Below, piece by piece: positions 8,118-15,933 of a stretch of DNA of 47,524 nt. The number at the start of each line of letters is the position of its first letter. The first letter of the stretch is position 1. The stretch is from contig NZ_JACBYP010000062.1 in NCBI RefSeq assembly GCF_018982965.1, positions 1 through 47,524 on the forward strand, given 5' to 3'. Source of the DNA: Streptomyces mayonensis. Lineage in GTDB: Bacteria > Actinomycetota > Actinomycetes > Streptomycetales > Streptomycetaceae. A program made the translations under genes and the position numbers. The notes under the pieces were generated by a model, which was not told where the DNA came from, ran no database searches, and saw only the letters and a list, made by a program, of their open reading frames with translations.

Positions 8118-9152
8118 CTACCCCTGGGTCAGCGACAGCAGGCGCCGGGCCGGGCCCGTCGGGCGGTGACCGGTGGGCCAGACGGCGCGCAGGTCGCGGG
8201 CGAGGGCGACGTCCGCGACCGGGACGCTCACCAGGCGCCGGGTCGTCAGCTCCTCGCCGACGGCCAGCTCGCTGAGGACGGAGGGGCCGGCGCCGCCCAC
8301 CGCGGCCGCCTTCACCGCCGTCGTCGACGACAGCTCGATCAGCGGCCGGGCCAGACCGCCCAGGGCCGCGTCCAGGACCTGCCGCGTGCCCGAGCCCTTC
8401 TCCCGCAGGATCAGCGGCGTGGAGGCCAGTTCGGCCGCCGCGAGCGGACGGCGACGGCGGGCCCACGGGTGGCCCGGCGCGGCCACGACGACGAGCCGGT
8501 CGTGGCCGATGACCACGGAGTCGAGGCCCGCGGGAACACTCACCCCCTCCACGAAGCCGAGGTCGGCCTCGTCGGTCAGCAGGCGCTCCGCCACCGCCGT
8601 CGAGTTGCCGGCGAGCAGGGAGACCGCCGTGTCCGGCAGCTGGGTGCGCAGCGCCACCAGCCAGCCCGGCAGCAGGTACTCGGCGATCGTCATGCTCGCC
8701 GCGACCCGCAGCCGTGAGTCCCGCCGGTCCCGCAGTGCCTGGGCCCCCGCGTCGAAGGCCTCGGCGGCCTCCACGATCCGCCGCGCCCAGTCGGTGACCA
8801 GTGCGCCCGCGTCGGTGAGCCGGGACCCGCGCGGCGAACGGTCCACCAGGGCGACGCCGAGCTGGCGTTCCATGGAGCGGACACGGCTGCTGGCGGCGGG
8901 CTGGGTGATGCCCAGCTCCCGTGCCGCCCCGCCGAGACTGCCCAGGCGCGCCACGGCCAGCAGCAGCTCGAGCGCGCCGAGGTCGGGCACCCGGTGCGTC
9001 AGCGAACCCGGTACGTGCCGTCCCGCTCCGGCCTGCCCGCCCCCTGCACCGCCACCCTCGCCGCCCACGCCACCCGTAGCCTCAGCACCGTCCGCGCTTC
9101 CCGCGCTCCCGGCGCTCCCGGCGCTCCCCGCACGCTTCGTACCCCTGCTCAT
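8118..9152 (-). CDS. LysR-family transcriptional regulator
   Basis: A LysR-type regulator of up to 344 residues. The helix-turn-helix (LELLLAVARLGSLGGAARELGITQPAASSRVRSMERQLG) sits at about residues 60-98, followed by a linker helix and a periplasmic-binding-protein-like effector domain. The first 50 residues are unusual: a (GSA)n and Gly-rich low-complexity stretch. They are translated only if ATG 9152 is used; an internal GTG just before the helix-turn-helix (VPDLGALEL) would give a normal LysR N-terminus, so the true start is uncertain. It is divergent from the TDT transporter gene, which is its likely target. Confidence 0.85.
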   Translation of the reverse strand: MSRGTKRAGSAGSAGSAGSADGAEATGGVGGEGGGAGGGQAGAGRHVPGSLTHRVPDLGALELLLAVARLGSLGGAARELGITQPAASSRVRSMERQLGVALVDRSPRGSRLTDAGALVTDWARRIVEAAEAFDAGAQALRDRRDSRLRVAASMTIAEYLLPGWLVALRTQLPDTAVSLLAGNSTAVAERLLTDEADLGFVEGVSVPAGLDSVVIGHDRLVVVAAPGHPWARRRRPLAAAELASTPLILREKGSGTRQVLDAALGGLARPLIELSSTTAVKAAAVGGAGPSVLSELAVGEELTTRRLVSVPVADVALARDLRAVWPTGHRPTGPARRLLSLTQG

Positions 9153-9175
9153 AACCCCAGCTTATGTCCTCATAG
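9150..9175. promoter_or_regulatory. Candidate LysR operator in the divergent region
   Basis: CATAA (9150-9154) and TTATG (9162-9166) form an inverted repeat with a 7-bp spacer, and CATAG (9171-9175) repeats the left arm after 4 bp. This alternating CATAA/TTATG/CATAG pattern is AT-rich in a very GC-rich context and overlaps the presumed LysR start codon, as expected for an autoregulatory LysR site. No footprint is known to me. Confidence 0.4.
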
Positions 9176-9222
9176 GAAGATGACCTCTGGTCAGGCACCC
9201 GGCCCGCAGCGACCGTGGAGCC

Positions 9223-10380
9223 ATGGTCACCGCAGCCCGTCCCCGCTCCCCCGCCACCGTCCCGGCCCGCCGTGTCCCGGCCGTCCGTCACCTCGGACCC
9301 AACTGGTACGCCTGCGTCATGGGCACCGCGATCGTCGGCAGTGCGGGAGCCGCGCTGCCCTGGCGCGTACCAGGCCTCCGCACGGCCTGCACCGCGGTGT
9401 GGGCGCTGTCCCTCCTCCTGCTCGCGGTGCTGCTGGCGGCCCGGTACCTGCACTGGCGCCACCACCGCGACCAGGCCCGCGCGCACCTGCTGGATCCGGC
9501 CGCGGCCCCTTTCTACGGCTGCCTGTCGATGGCCCTGCTGGCGGTGGGCGGCGGGGCCCTGGCCGTCGGCCGGGACTGGATCGGCACCCCGGCGGCCGTC
9601 GCGCTGGACGCCGTGCTGTTCACCGCCGGTACGGCCGTGGGGCTCGCGGCGGCCGTGGCCGTGCCGTATCTGATGGCCGTACGGCACCGGGTGGCTCCCG
9701 GAGAGGCCAGCCCGGTGTGGCTGCTGCCGCTCGTCGCGCCGATGGTGTCCGCGGCCGTCGGGCCGCTGCTGGTGCCGCACCTGCCGCCGGGGCAGGCGCG
9801 GCAGACGCTGTTGCTGGCCTGCGTGGCGCTGTTCGGCGTGAGCCTGCTCGCGACCCTGGTGACGCTCCCGGTGATCTTCGGCAGGCTGCTCACGGGCGGT
9901 CCGCTTCCGCTCGCGCTCACCCCGTCGCTGTTCCTGGTGCTCGGCCCGCTCGGGCAGTCGACGACGGCCGTGGGGAAGTTCGCCGATGCGGCGCCGGGTG
10001 TCGTTCCGGGGCCGTACGCCGAGGGCTTCTCGGTCTTCGCCGTGCTGTACGGGGTGCCGGTCATGGGTTTCGCGCTGATGTGGCTGTCTCTCGCCCTCGC
10101 GCACGTGGTACGGGCCCGCCGCGCGGGCATGGGCTTCTCGATGACGTGGTGGTCCTTCACCTTCCCGGTCGGCACCTGTGTCACCGGCGCCGAGGCGCTG
10201 GCCCGCGAGACGGGGCTCGTGGTGTACGACGGGCTCACCGTCGCCCTGTACGGCGCACTCGTCGCGGCCTGGGCCGTCGCCGCCACGCAGACCGCACGCG
10301 GCCTGGTCAGCGGCGCGCTGCTCGCAGGGCCGCGCCCAGCGCCCGGGGCGCCCCGGCCAGCGACGGTCCGTACCACGTGA
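9223..10380 (+). CDS. TDT/TehA-family membrane transporter
   Basis: A 385-residue integral membrane protein with about ten hydrophobic segments. The family start motif NWYACVMGTAIVGSAG lies near residue 27, and a conserved FALMWLSLALAHVVRARRAGMGFSMTWWSFTFPVGT segment lies near residue 290. This is the tellurite-resistance/dicarboxylate transporter (TDT) family, which includes TehA, malate carriers and SLAC1-type anion channels. The ATG at 9223 begins shortly after the divergent LysR promoter. Its 3' end overlaps the 3' end of the convergent metal-receptor gene by 74 bp. Tellurite, dicarboxylate or sulfite cannot be distinguished from sequence alone. Confidence 0.85.
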   Translation: MVTAARPRSPATVPARRVPAVRHLGPNWYACVMGTAIVGSAGAALPWRVPGLRTACTAVWALSLLLLAVLLAARYLHWRHHRDQARAHLLDPAAAPFYGCLSMALLAVGGGALAVGRDWIGTPAAVALDAVLFTAGTAVGLAAAVAVPYLMAVRHRVAPGEASPVWLLPLVAPMVSAAVGPLLVPHLPPGQARQTLLLACVALFGVSLLATLVTLPVIFGRLLTGGPLPLALTPSLFLVLGPLGQSTTAVGKFADAAPGVVPGPYAEGFSVFAVLYGVPVMGFALMWLSLALAHVVRARRAGMGFSMTWWSFTFPVGTCVTGAEALARETGLVVYDGLTVALYGALVAAWAVAATQTARGLVSGALLAGPRPAPGAPRPATVRTT

Positions 10381-11026
10381 GGCTCCGCCCGTCGACGAGG
10401 GCGCAGGGCAGGCCGGGGAAGGCCTCCGGGCCGTCGTCGGCGGTGAAGCGGTACGGCTCGTCCGGCAGCACCACGAGGTCCGGGCGGGCGGCCCGCAGGT
10501 CCTCCACCGGGATCCTCGGGTAGCGCTCGGCGTGGCGGGCGTGGAGGTTCTCCACGCCGAGCCGGGACAGGACGTCGCCCGCGAAGGTGTCGCGGCCGAG
10601 CACCATCCAGGGCCTGCGCCAGACCGGTACGACGGCGGTGACGCGCGGCCGGGGCTCCGGCAGGCCCGCCCAGGCCGCCTCCGCCTCGTCCAGCCAGCGC
10701 GGCCGGGAGGGAGCGCCGCAGGCGGTCAGCACCCGGTCCAGTTCGGTGAAGGCCTGCGGCACGGTCCGGACCTCCGTCACCAGCACCTCGACGCCCGCCG
10801 TACGCAGGGCGTCCAGGTCGGGGGCGCGGTTCTCCTCCTCGTTGGCGACGACGAGGTCGGGGGCGAGGGACAGGATCCGGTCGGTCTCCGGGTTCTTGGT
10901 GCCGCCGACGCGTACGACGTCGAGTCCGGCCGGTCGGCTGCACCAGTCGGTGGCGCCGGCCAGGGCGCCGGGGACGGTGCGAGCCACCGCCTCGGTCAGC
11001 GACGGCACCAGCGAGACCACTCTCAC
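10307..11026 (-). CDS. Helical-backbone metal-receptor / BtuF-like protein, no signal peptide
   Basis: A 239-residue protein with the type-III periplasmic-binding fold (MRVVSLVPSLTEAV..., then ILSLAPDLVVANEEENRAPDLDALRTAGVEVLVTEVRTVPQAF), as in BtuF and siderophore-binding proteins. It starts directly with the first beta-strand and has neither a signal peptide nor a lipobox, so it should stay in the cytoplasm. Such cytosolic members are common in actinobacteria, and their role is unclear. The start at 11026 lies 13 bp after the XRE-cupin stop, so the two genes probably form an operon. No permease or ATPase is adjacent. The stop lies inside the convergent transporter gene. Confidence 0.75.
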   Translation of the reverse strand: MRVVSLVPSLTEAVARTVPGALAGATDWCSRPAGLDVVRVGGTKNPETDRILSLAPDLVVANEEENRAPDLDALRTAGVEVLVTEVRTVPQAFTELDRVLTACGAPSRPRWLDEAEAAWAGLPEPRPRVTAVVPVWRRPWMVLGRDTFAGDVLSRLGVENLHARHAERYPRIPVEDLRAARPDLVVLPDEPYRFTADDGPEAFPGLPCALVDGRSLTWYGPSLAGAPRALGAALRAARR

Positions 11027-11039
11027 CGGCGCGCGCTCC

Positions 11040-11609
11040 TCACCGGCGGGGTCCTTCCCGGACGGCCTCGATGTGCTCGGAGACAGCGACGACGATCAGC
11101 CGGGTGTCGGGGACCGTGGCCCGCCACCGGTGCCGCACGCCGCCGGTGAGGTAGAGCGTGTCACCGCGTCCCAGCCGGTAGGCGCGGCCCTCGGCCTCGA
11201 TCTCCACGGCGCCCTCGGCGACGAACATCAACTGGTCGTTGCGGTACTGCAGTTCCCGGCCTGCGTCGTGGTCGCCGGTGAACTCGGAGGCGTGCATCTG
11301 GTGGTGTCCGCGCACCAGCGAACGCACCCGGGGCGCCAGCGCGGGGTCGGGCTCCTCGGCACGGACCACGTCGACACTGCACGCGGGGTCCGCGGCGGCG
11401 AGCAGCTCCACGGCGGTGGTGCGCAGGGCGTCGGCCACCTTCTCGAGGGAGCTCTGGCTGGGCCGGGCCCGGTCGTTCTCGATCTGGCTCAGGAAGGGCA
11501 CGGACAGGCCGCTGCGCTCGGCGACCACGGCGAGGGTGAGTTCGAGGGTCCGGCGCCGTCGGCGTACGGCCGCGCCGACCCGGAGGTGCTGATCTTTGTG
11601 GTCGCCCAT
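11040..11609 (-). CDS. XRE-cupin transcriptional regulator
   Basis: A 189-residue regulator with an N-terminal XRE helix-turn-helix (about residues 10-65, LTLAVVAERSGLSVPFLSQIENDRARPSQSSLEKVADAL) and a C-terminal cupin barrel (about 110-175, MFVAEGAVEIEAEGRAYRLGRGDTLYLTGGVRHRW). This architecture is that of small-molecule-responsive repressors in which the cupin senses a ligand. ATG 11609 is followed immediately by a charged, Arg-rich helix. It is the first gene of a likely two-gene unit with the metal-receptor-like protein, which may hint at what it senses, but that is speculation. Confidence 0.85.
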   Translation of the reverse strand: MGDHKDQHLRVGAAVRRRRRTLELTLAVVAERSGLSVPFLSQIENDRARPSQSSLEKVADALRTTAVELLAAADPACSVDVVRAEEPDPALAPRVRSLVRGHHQMHASEFTGDHDAGRELQYRNDQLMFVAEGAVEIEAEGRAYRLGRGDTLYLTGGVRHRWRATVPDTRLIVVAVSEHIEAVREGPRR

Positions 11610-11930
11610 CGCTCCGGCTCCCTCCTTCGCTCGTCGTCGTACCGTCGCCGTACCCCGTTCGGGGCGCCGTCCTCCTGATGAGTTCTCTGCACCCTACGCA
11701 TGTTCGGCAAACCGTTTCAGGCGGCCGCCACATCGGCGTAAACGGTGCGGTGGCCCGGACCTCATGTTTCCCGCCACCCGGCGGCCCCGCCCACCGGCCT
11801 CACCCGTACAAGGTCCCGGGGATCCCGTCTGTTCCCGTCAGCCCTTCCGCGGCGGGCGGGGCGAGGCTCAGGCACGCACTTCGCTCTCCGTGGTTGGCCG
11901 AATCCTTACCGTGTCCGTCTTCCACACGGA
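11610..11930. other. Intergenic region upstream of the XRE-cupin gene
   Basis: I see no credible gene in this stretch. AAAC-C-GTTT (11709-11717) is a short inverted repeat, and ACCGTTT recurs inverted as AAACGGT at 11740-11746, about 100 bp before the regulator start. These are candidate autoregulatory sites. The rest is GC-rich without clear signals. Confidence 0.45.
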
Positions 11931-11971
11931 CCGAGGGGTGGACCCGGCCTCACGGCGGGTCCACCCCTCGG
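11931..11971. terminator. Strong hairpin terminator of the betaine-type ABC operon
   Basis: CCGAGGGGTGGACCC at 11931-11945 pairs perfectly with GGGTCCACCCCTCGG at 11957-11971 across an 11-nt loop. It lies 57-97 bp past the stop of the permease/binding-protein fusion gene on the minus strand. No U-tract is obvious, which is usual in Streptomyces. Confidence 0.85.
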
Positions 11972-12027
11972 GCGGCCGTACTACTGGGTTGCTGCTCGGT
12001 TGCCGGACGGTCACCCGCCCGGTTCCG

Positions 12028-14643
12028 CTACTGGGGGGTCATCCGGCCGACCATGTCCGGGTGCTCCTCCAGCCAGGCCGCGACGGCTTCCTCCTCGTGG
12101 CCCTGACCGCGGTCCTTGATCTCGGCCTCCAGGCTGCCGAGCTCGTCCTCGCTCATCTTGAAGTTCTTGAGCCACTTCGTGAACTGCGGGTACTGCTCGG
12201 GGAACTGCTTGCTGGAGATGTTGCGGATCGTGTTGCTCTCGCCGAACGCCGTCTTCGGGTCCTTCAGCTTGGTCAGCTCGTACTCGCTGTAGGCCCAGTG
12301 CGGCGTCCACAGGGTGACCGCGACCGGCTCCTTCTTGGCGAGGGCGCGCTTGAGCTCGGCCAGCATCGCCGGCGAGGAGCCGTCGACGACCTCGTACTCG
12401 TCCTCGAGGCCGTAGCCCGGCACGACCTGGTTCTTCAGCAGCTGCATCTGACCGGTGCCGGGTTCGATCCCGATGATCTTCCCGTCGAACAGGTCGCCCT
12501 TGCCCTTGAGGTCCGCGATGGACTTGACGTCCTTCACGTACGACGGGACGGCGATGTCGAGGGAGGTGCGTTCGTACCAGGTCCCCAGGTCGGTGAGGTT
12601 GTTCTTGTGTTTGTCCCAGTAGTTCTTCTGGCCGTAGGGCAGCCAGGCGTCGAAGTTGACGTCGAGGTCGCCGGAGGCCAGACCGGTGTAGGCCGGGCCG
12701 ACGTCCATCTGCTTCAGGTTCAGCTTGTAGCCGCGCCGCTCCAGGACGTTCTTCCACAGGTAGCTGACGGCGATGTCCTCGTCCCAGGGGAAGAAGGCCA
12801 CGTCGACGGGCCGCTTGGCCTCGGCGGGGGTGTCACCGCTGCCGCCCTCGACCGGGGCGAGCTTGTCGACGACGCCCGGGTTGGACTTCAGCCAGGTGCG
12901 GACGGCCTCCTGCTGCTTGCCCTTGCCGGACTTGTTGATCTCGGCCTCGAGGCTGGTCAGCTGCTTCTCGCTGAACTTGAAGTCCTTCATCCACTGGGCG
13001 GCGGTGGGGTCGTCACCGGCGAAGCCCTTGCGGGAGAGCAGGTGCACGCCGTCGCCCTGGCCCCAGGCGCCCTTGGGGTCCTTCAGCTTCTTCAGGTCGT
13101 AGTCGTTGTACGCCCAGTGCGGGGACCAGAGCGTGACGACGATCGGTTCCTTCTTGCTGATGGCCCGCTTCAGCTCGGCCAGCATCGCCGGGGTGGAGCT
13201 GTCGACGACCTTGTACTCCTGGTCGAGGCCGTACTCCTTGGCGACCGTGTCCTTCAGCATGCCCATCTCACCGGCGCTGGACTCGATGCCGGTGATCTTG
13301 CCGCCGAACTGGTCGGCCTTGCCCTTGAGGTCCGCCAGCGAGTTGATGTCCTCCATGTAGGCGGGGACGGTCAGCTCCAGCGAGGTCTCGTCGTACCAGG
13401 AGCCGAGGTCGTCCAGCCGGTCGCCGTACTTCTTCCAGTACTGCTCGTGGGTGGTCGGCAGCCAGGAGTTGGTGACGATGTCGATGTCGCCCTGGGCCAG
13501 CGAGGTGTAGAGCGGCCCGGCGTCGAACTGCTTGGCCTCGACCTCGTAGCCGCGCTGTTCGAGGATCTCCTTCCACAGGAACGTGGAGGCGACGCCCTCG
13601 TCCCACGGGACGTAGCCGAGGGTGACCTTCTTGCCCTCGCCGACCTTGCTGCCGCTCGCGACGCTCTCGGAGTCGTCCGAGCCGCCGAAGACGCCCATGC
13701 CGCCGGCCACCAGGCCGAGGATCACGACGCCGATCACGGCGACCTGCGGACGGGGGCGGTAGGACCAGATCTTCAGTCCGCCGAGGCTGCGGGCCTTGGC
13801 GGCGGCGCGGCGGCCGAGCGGCGAGACCTGGGTGCCCAGGGCGCTGGTCATGCGGTCCAGGTAGATCGCGAGGATCACGATGGCCACACCGGACTCGGAG
13901 CCGAGGCCGACGTTCAGCTGGCCGATGGCCTCGTTGACGTCGCCGCCGAGGCCGCCGGTGCCGACCATGCCGGCGATCGCGGCCATGGACAGGCCGAGCA
14001 TGATGACCTGGTTGACGCCCGCCATCACCGTCGGCAGGGCCAGCGGGAGCTGCACGCGCAGCAGGGTGTTGCGGGGCGTGGTGCCGAAGGCCTCGGCGGC
14101 CTCGACCAGTTCCTTGTCGACCTGCCGGATGCCCAGCTCGGTCATGCGCACGCCCGGGGCGAGCGCGAAGATCAGGGTGGCGACGATGCCCGCGGAGGCT
14201 CCGGTCCCGAAGAACAGGATCGCCGGGATGAGGTAGATCATCGCGGGCAGCGTCTGCATGAAGTCCAGCACGGGCCGGACGATGCCGCTGACCCGGTCGG
14301 AGCGCGCCGCCCAGATGCCGACGGGTACCGCGACGACCAGCGCGATGATCGTGGCGACGAGCACCAGCGCGAGGGTGACCATCGCGTTTTCCCACAGTTC
14401 CATGGAGACGATGAACGCGAATCCGAGGAAGGTGAGGACACCGGCGAACGTGCCGCGCAGCCAGAAGGCGATGACGGCGAAGATACCGGCGAGGAGCAGC
14501 GGTTCGGGCGCCTGGAGGACGGCGTTGATGCCGTCGTAGGTGCCGGTGAAGACGGTCTTCAGGAAGTCGAAGAGCCACGCGACGTGGTCCAGCAGCCAGT
14601 CGACGGTGCTGTTGACCCAGTCGCCGAGCGGGATCCTAGGCAC
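12028..14643 (-). CDS. Glycine betaine/proline-type ABC transporter: permease fused to two substrate-binding domains
   Basis: An 871-residue fusion. Residues 1-290 form an OpuAB/ProW-type permease with about six membrane segments and an EAA-loop region (ELVEAAEAFGTTPRNTLLRVQLPLALPTVMAG). One more membrane anchor (about 308-326) leads outside, and two tandem OpuAC-type binding domains follow, at about 343-605 and 625-868. The two domains are clearly duplicated: each has a Y/FxPWDExxA start, W near WLP, SSxPAMLAELKRA and the VVTLWSPHWAY / AVTLWTPHWAY element with the tryptophans typical of a quaternary-amine cage. Homologues include OpuA-like importers with a permease-binding-protein fusion; a double binding domain is less usual. 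The GTG at 14643 overlaps the ATPase stop by 8 nt. Compatible-solute uptake is the expected role. Confidence 0.9.
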   Translation of the reverse strand: MPRIPLGDWVNSTVDWLLDHVAWLFDFLKTVFTGTYDGINAVLQAPEPLLLAGIFAVIAFWLRGTFAGVLTFLGFAFIVSMELWENAMVTLALVLVATIIALVVAVPVGIWAARSDRVSGIVRPVLDFMQTLPAMIYLIPAILFFGTGASAGIVATLIFALAPGVRMTELGIRQVDKELVEAAEAFGTTPRNTLLRVQLPLALPTVMAGVNQVIMLGLSMAAIAGMVGTGGLGGDVNEAIGQLNVGLGSESGVAIVILAIYLDRMTSALGTQVSPLGRRAAAKARSLGGLKIWSYRPRPQVAVIGVVILGLVAGGMGVFGGSDDSESVASGSKVGEGKKVTLGYVPWDEGVASTFLWKEILEQRGYEVEAKQFDAGPLYTSLAQGDIDIVTNSWLPTTHEQYWKKYGDRLDDLGSWYDETSLELTVPAYMEDINSLADLKGKADQFGGKITGIESSAGEMGMLKDTVAKEYGLDQEYKVVDSSTPAMLAELKRAISKKEPIVVTLWSPHWAYNDYDLKKLKDPKGAWGQGDGVHLLSRKGFAGDDPTAAQWMKDFKFSEKQLTSLEAEINKSGKGKQQEAVRTWLKSNPGVVDKLAPVEGGSGDTPAEAKRPVDVAFFPWDEDIAVSYLWKNVLERRGYKLNLKQMDVGPAYTGLASGDLDVNFDAWLPYGQKNYWDKHKNNLTDLGTWYERTSLDIAVPSYVKDVKSIADLKGKGDLFDGKIIGIEPGTGQMQLLKNQVVPGYGLEDEYEVVDGSSPAMLAELKRALAKKEPVAVTLWTPHWAYSEYELTKLKDPKTAFGESNTIRNISSKQFPEQYPQFTKWLKNFKMSEDELGSLEAEIKDRGQGHEEEAVAAWLEEHPDMVGRMTPQ

Positions 14644-15724
14644 GAGCCATCACCTTCCCGCCCTTGTCGCGCGGGCTGTCGCAGGTGCCGGGCTCGGCCG
14701 TCTCGTCGCCGAGGAAGCCCACGAGACGGCGGGAGGGGACCACACCGACGAGCCGGTCGTCGTCGCCGTCGACGACCGCGACCGCGTGCGGGACGCGGGC
14801 GCTGATCGCGCACAGCTCGGTGAACGGCGTGTCGGGCCTCGCGGTCTCGCACGCGCAGTCGGCCTCGTCGCCGCGCACCTCGGTCTCCATGACGGCGCGC
14901 GCCGTCAGGACCCGGGAGCGGTCGACGTCCTGGGTGAACGAGGCGACGTAGTCGTTGGCGGGACGTATGAGGATGTCCTGCGCGGTGCCTATCTGCACGA
15001 TCCGGCCGTCCCGCATGACGGCGATGCGGTCGCCCAGGCGCATGGCCTCGTTGAGGTCGTGGGTGATGAAGACGATGGTCTTCTTCAGCTTCTTCTGCAG
15101 TTCGATCAGCTGGTCCTGCATGTCGCGCCGGATCAGCGGGTCGAGCGCACTGAAGGACTCGTCCATCAGCAGCAGCTCGGCGTCCGTGGCGAGCGCGCGG
15201 GCCAGGCCGACGCGCTGCTGCATACCGCCGGACAGCTCGTCCGGCCAGGACTTCTCCCAGCCGGCCAGGCCGCACAGGGCGAGCGCCTCGTCGGCGCGGC
15301 GTTCGCGCTCGGCGCGGGGCACGCCCTGCACTTCGAGACCGTAGGCAGCGTTGTCACGGACGCTGCGGTGCGGGAAGAGCGCGAAGTGCTGGAAGACCAT
15401 GCTGATCTTCCGGGAGCGGACGTCGCGCAGCTGGCGCTCGCTGATCTCGGTGAGATCCTCGCCGCCGAAGCGGACATGCCCGTCCGTCGGCTCCGACAGA
15501 CCGTTGAGCATGCGCAGCAGCGTGGACTTGCCGGACCCGGACAGCCCCATGACCACGAAGATCTCGCCGGGCTCCACGGTGAAGGACGCGTCGATGACGG
15601 CGGCCGTGGTCCCGTCGGCGCGCAGTTCCTCCCGGTCGGCTCCCTGACGCAGCCGGTCGACCGCCTGGGCCGGTTTCCTGCCGAAGACCTTGTACAGGTT
15701 TTCGGCCTCTAGTCTGGCTGACAC
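14636..15724 (-). CDS. Glycine betaine/proline-type ABC transporter ATPase
   Basis: A 362-residue ABC ATPase of the ProV/OpuAA type. Visible elements are Walker A GLSGSGKST, the Q-loop MVFQHFALFPH, the signature LSGGMQQR, Walker B ELLLMDESFSALD and the H-loop FITHDLNEAMRLGD. The C-terminal part (about 260-345) contains one CBS-like half, PHAVAVVDGDDDRLVGVVPSRRLVGFL, in the position where OpuAA senses ionic strength. GTG 15724 is preferred because GAGG lies 5 nt before it; an ATG at 15760 is possible but has a weak site. The stop overlaps the permease start by 8 nt, so the two proteins are coupled. Confidence 0.9.
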   Translation of the reverse strand: MSARLEAENLYKVFGRKPAQAVDRLRQGADREELRADGTTAAVIDASFTVEPGEIFVVMGLSGSGKSTLLRMLNGLSEPTDGHVRFGGEDLTEISERQLRDVRSRKISMVFQHFALFPHRSVRDNAAYGLEVQGVPRAERERRADEALALCGLAGWEKSWPDELSGGMQQRVGLARALATDAELLLMDESFSALDPLIRRDMQDQLIELQKKLKKTIVFITHDLNEAMRLGDRIAVMRDGRIVQIGTAQDILIRPANDYVASFTQDVDRSRVLTARAVMETEVRGDEADCACETARPDTPFTELCAISARVPHAVAVVDGDDDRLVGVVPSRRLVGFLGDETAEPGTCDSPRDKGGKVMARA

Positions 15725-15806
15725 GCTTACCTCTTGAGTCGGGGGCAGGGACACGGGCATGAAGGCCGGTCCTGCATGAACCCACTGCTACGAAGACTCG
15801 CTAACA

Positions 15807-15821
15807 GTTGAATGCATCAAC
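15807..15821. promoter_or_regulatory. Inverted repeat upstream of the betaine-type ABC operon
   Basis: GTTGA (15807-15811) and TCAAC (15817-15821) form a perfect inverted repeat around ATGCA. The site lies about 85 bp before the ATPase start in the region shared with the divergent exonuclease gene. It is AT-richer than its surroundings and could be an operator for osmotic or other control; I do not recognise the regulator. Confidence 0.4.
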
Positions 15822-15873
15822 CAGCTTCGGCCCGGCTGCGCGCCTGCCCCGTTCCTTATGCGCCAAACATACG

Positions 15874-15889
15874 AGTGACCCAGTTCACA
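15874..15889. promoter_or_regulatory. CRP-like site upstream of the exonuclease gene
   Basis: AGTGA-N6-TCACA matches the palindromic CRP core TGTGA-N6-TCACA at nine of ten fixed positions. It lies 45 bp before the GTG start of the exonuclease and within the divergent promoter region. Streptomyces encodes a Crp with a similar motif, but a single match in a large window may be chance. Confidence 0.35.
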
Positions 15890-15933
15890 CGTTCTCCATC
15901 GCCCGTCCACACGTCCTACGGCATGATCGAGGC

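Noticed and set aside
11596..14805. Very long plus-strand open frame opposite the betaine-type importer genes
   Set aside because: It is antisense to two well-supported genes and its translation is Val/Gly/Asp-rich without motifs; long antisense frames are expected at this GC content.
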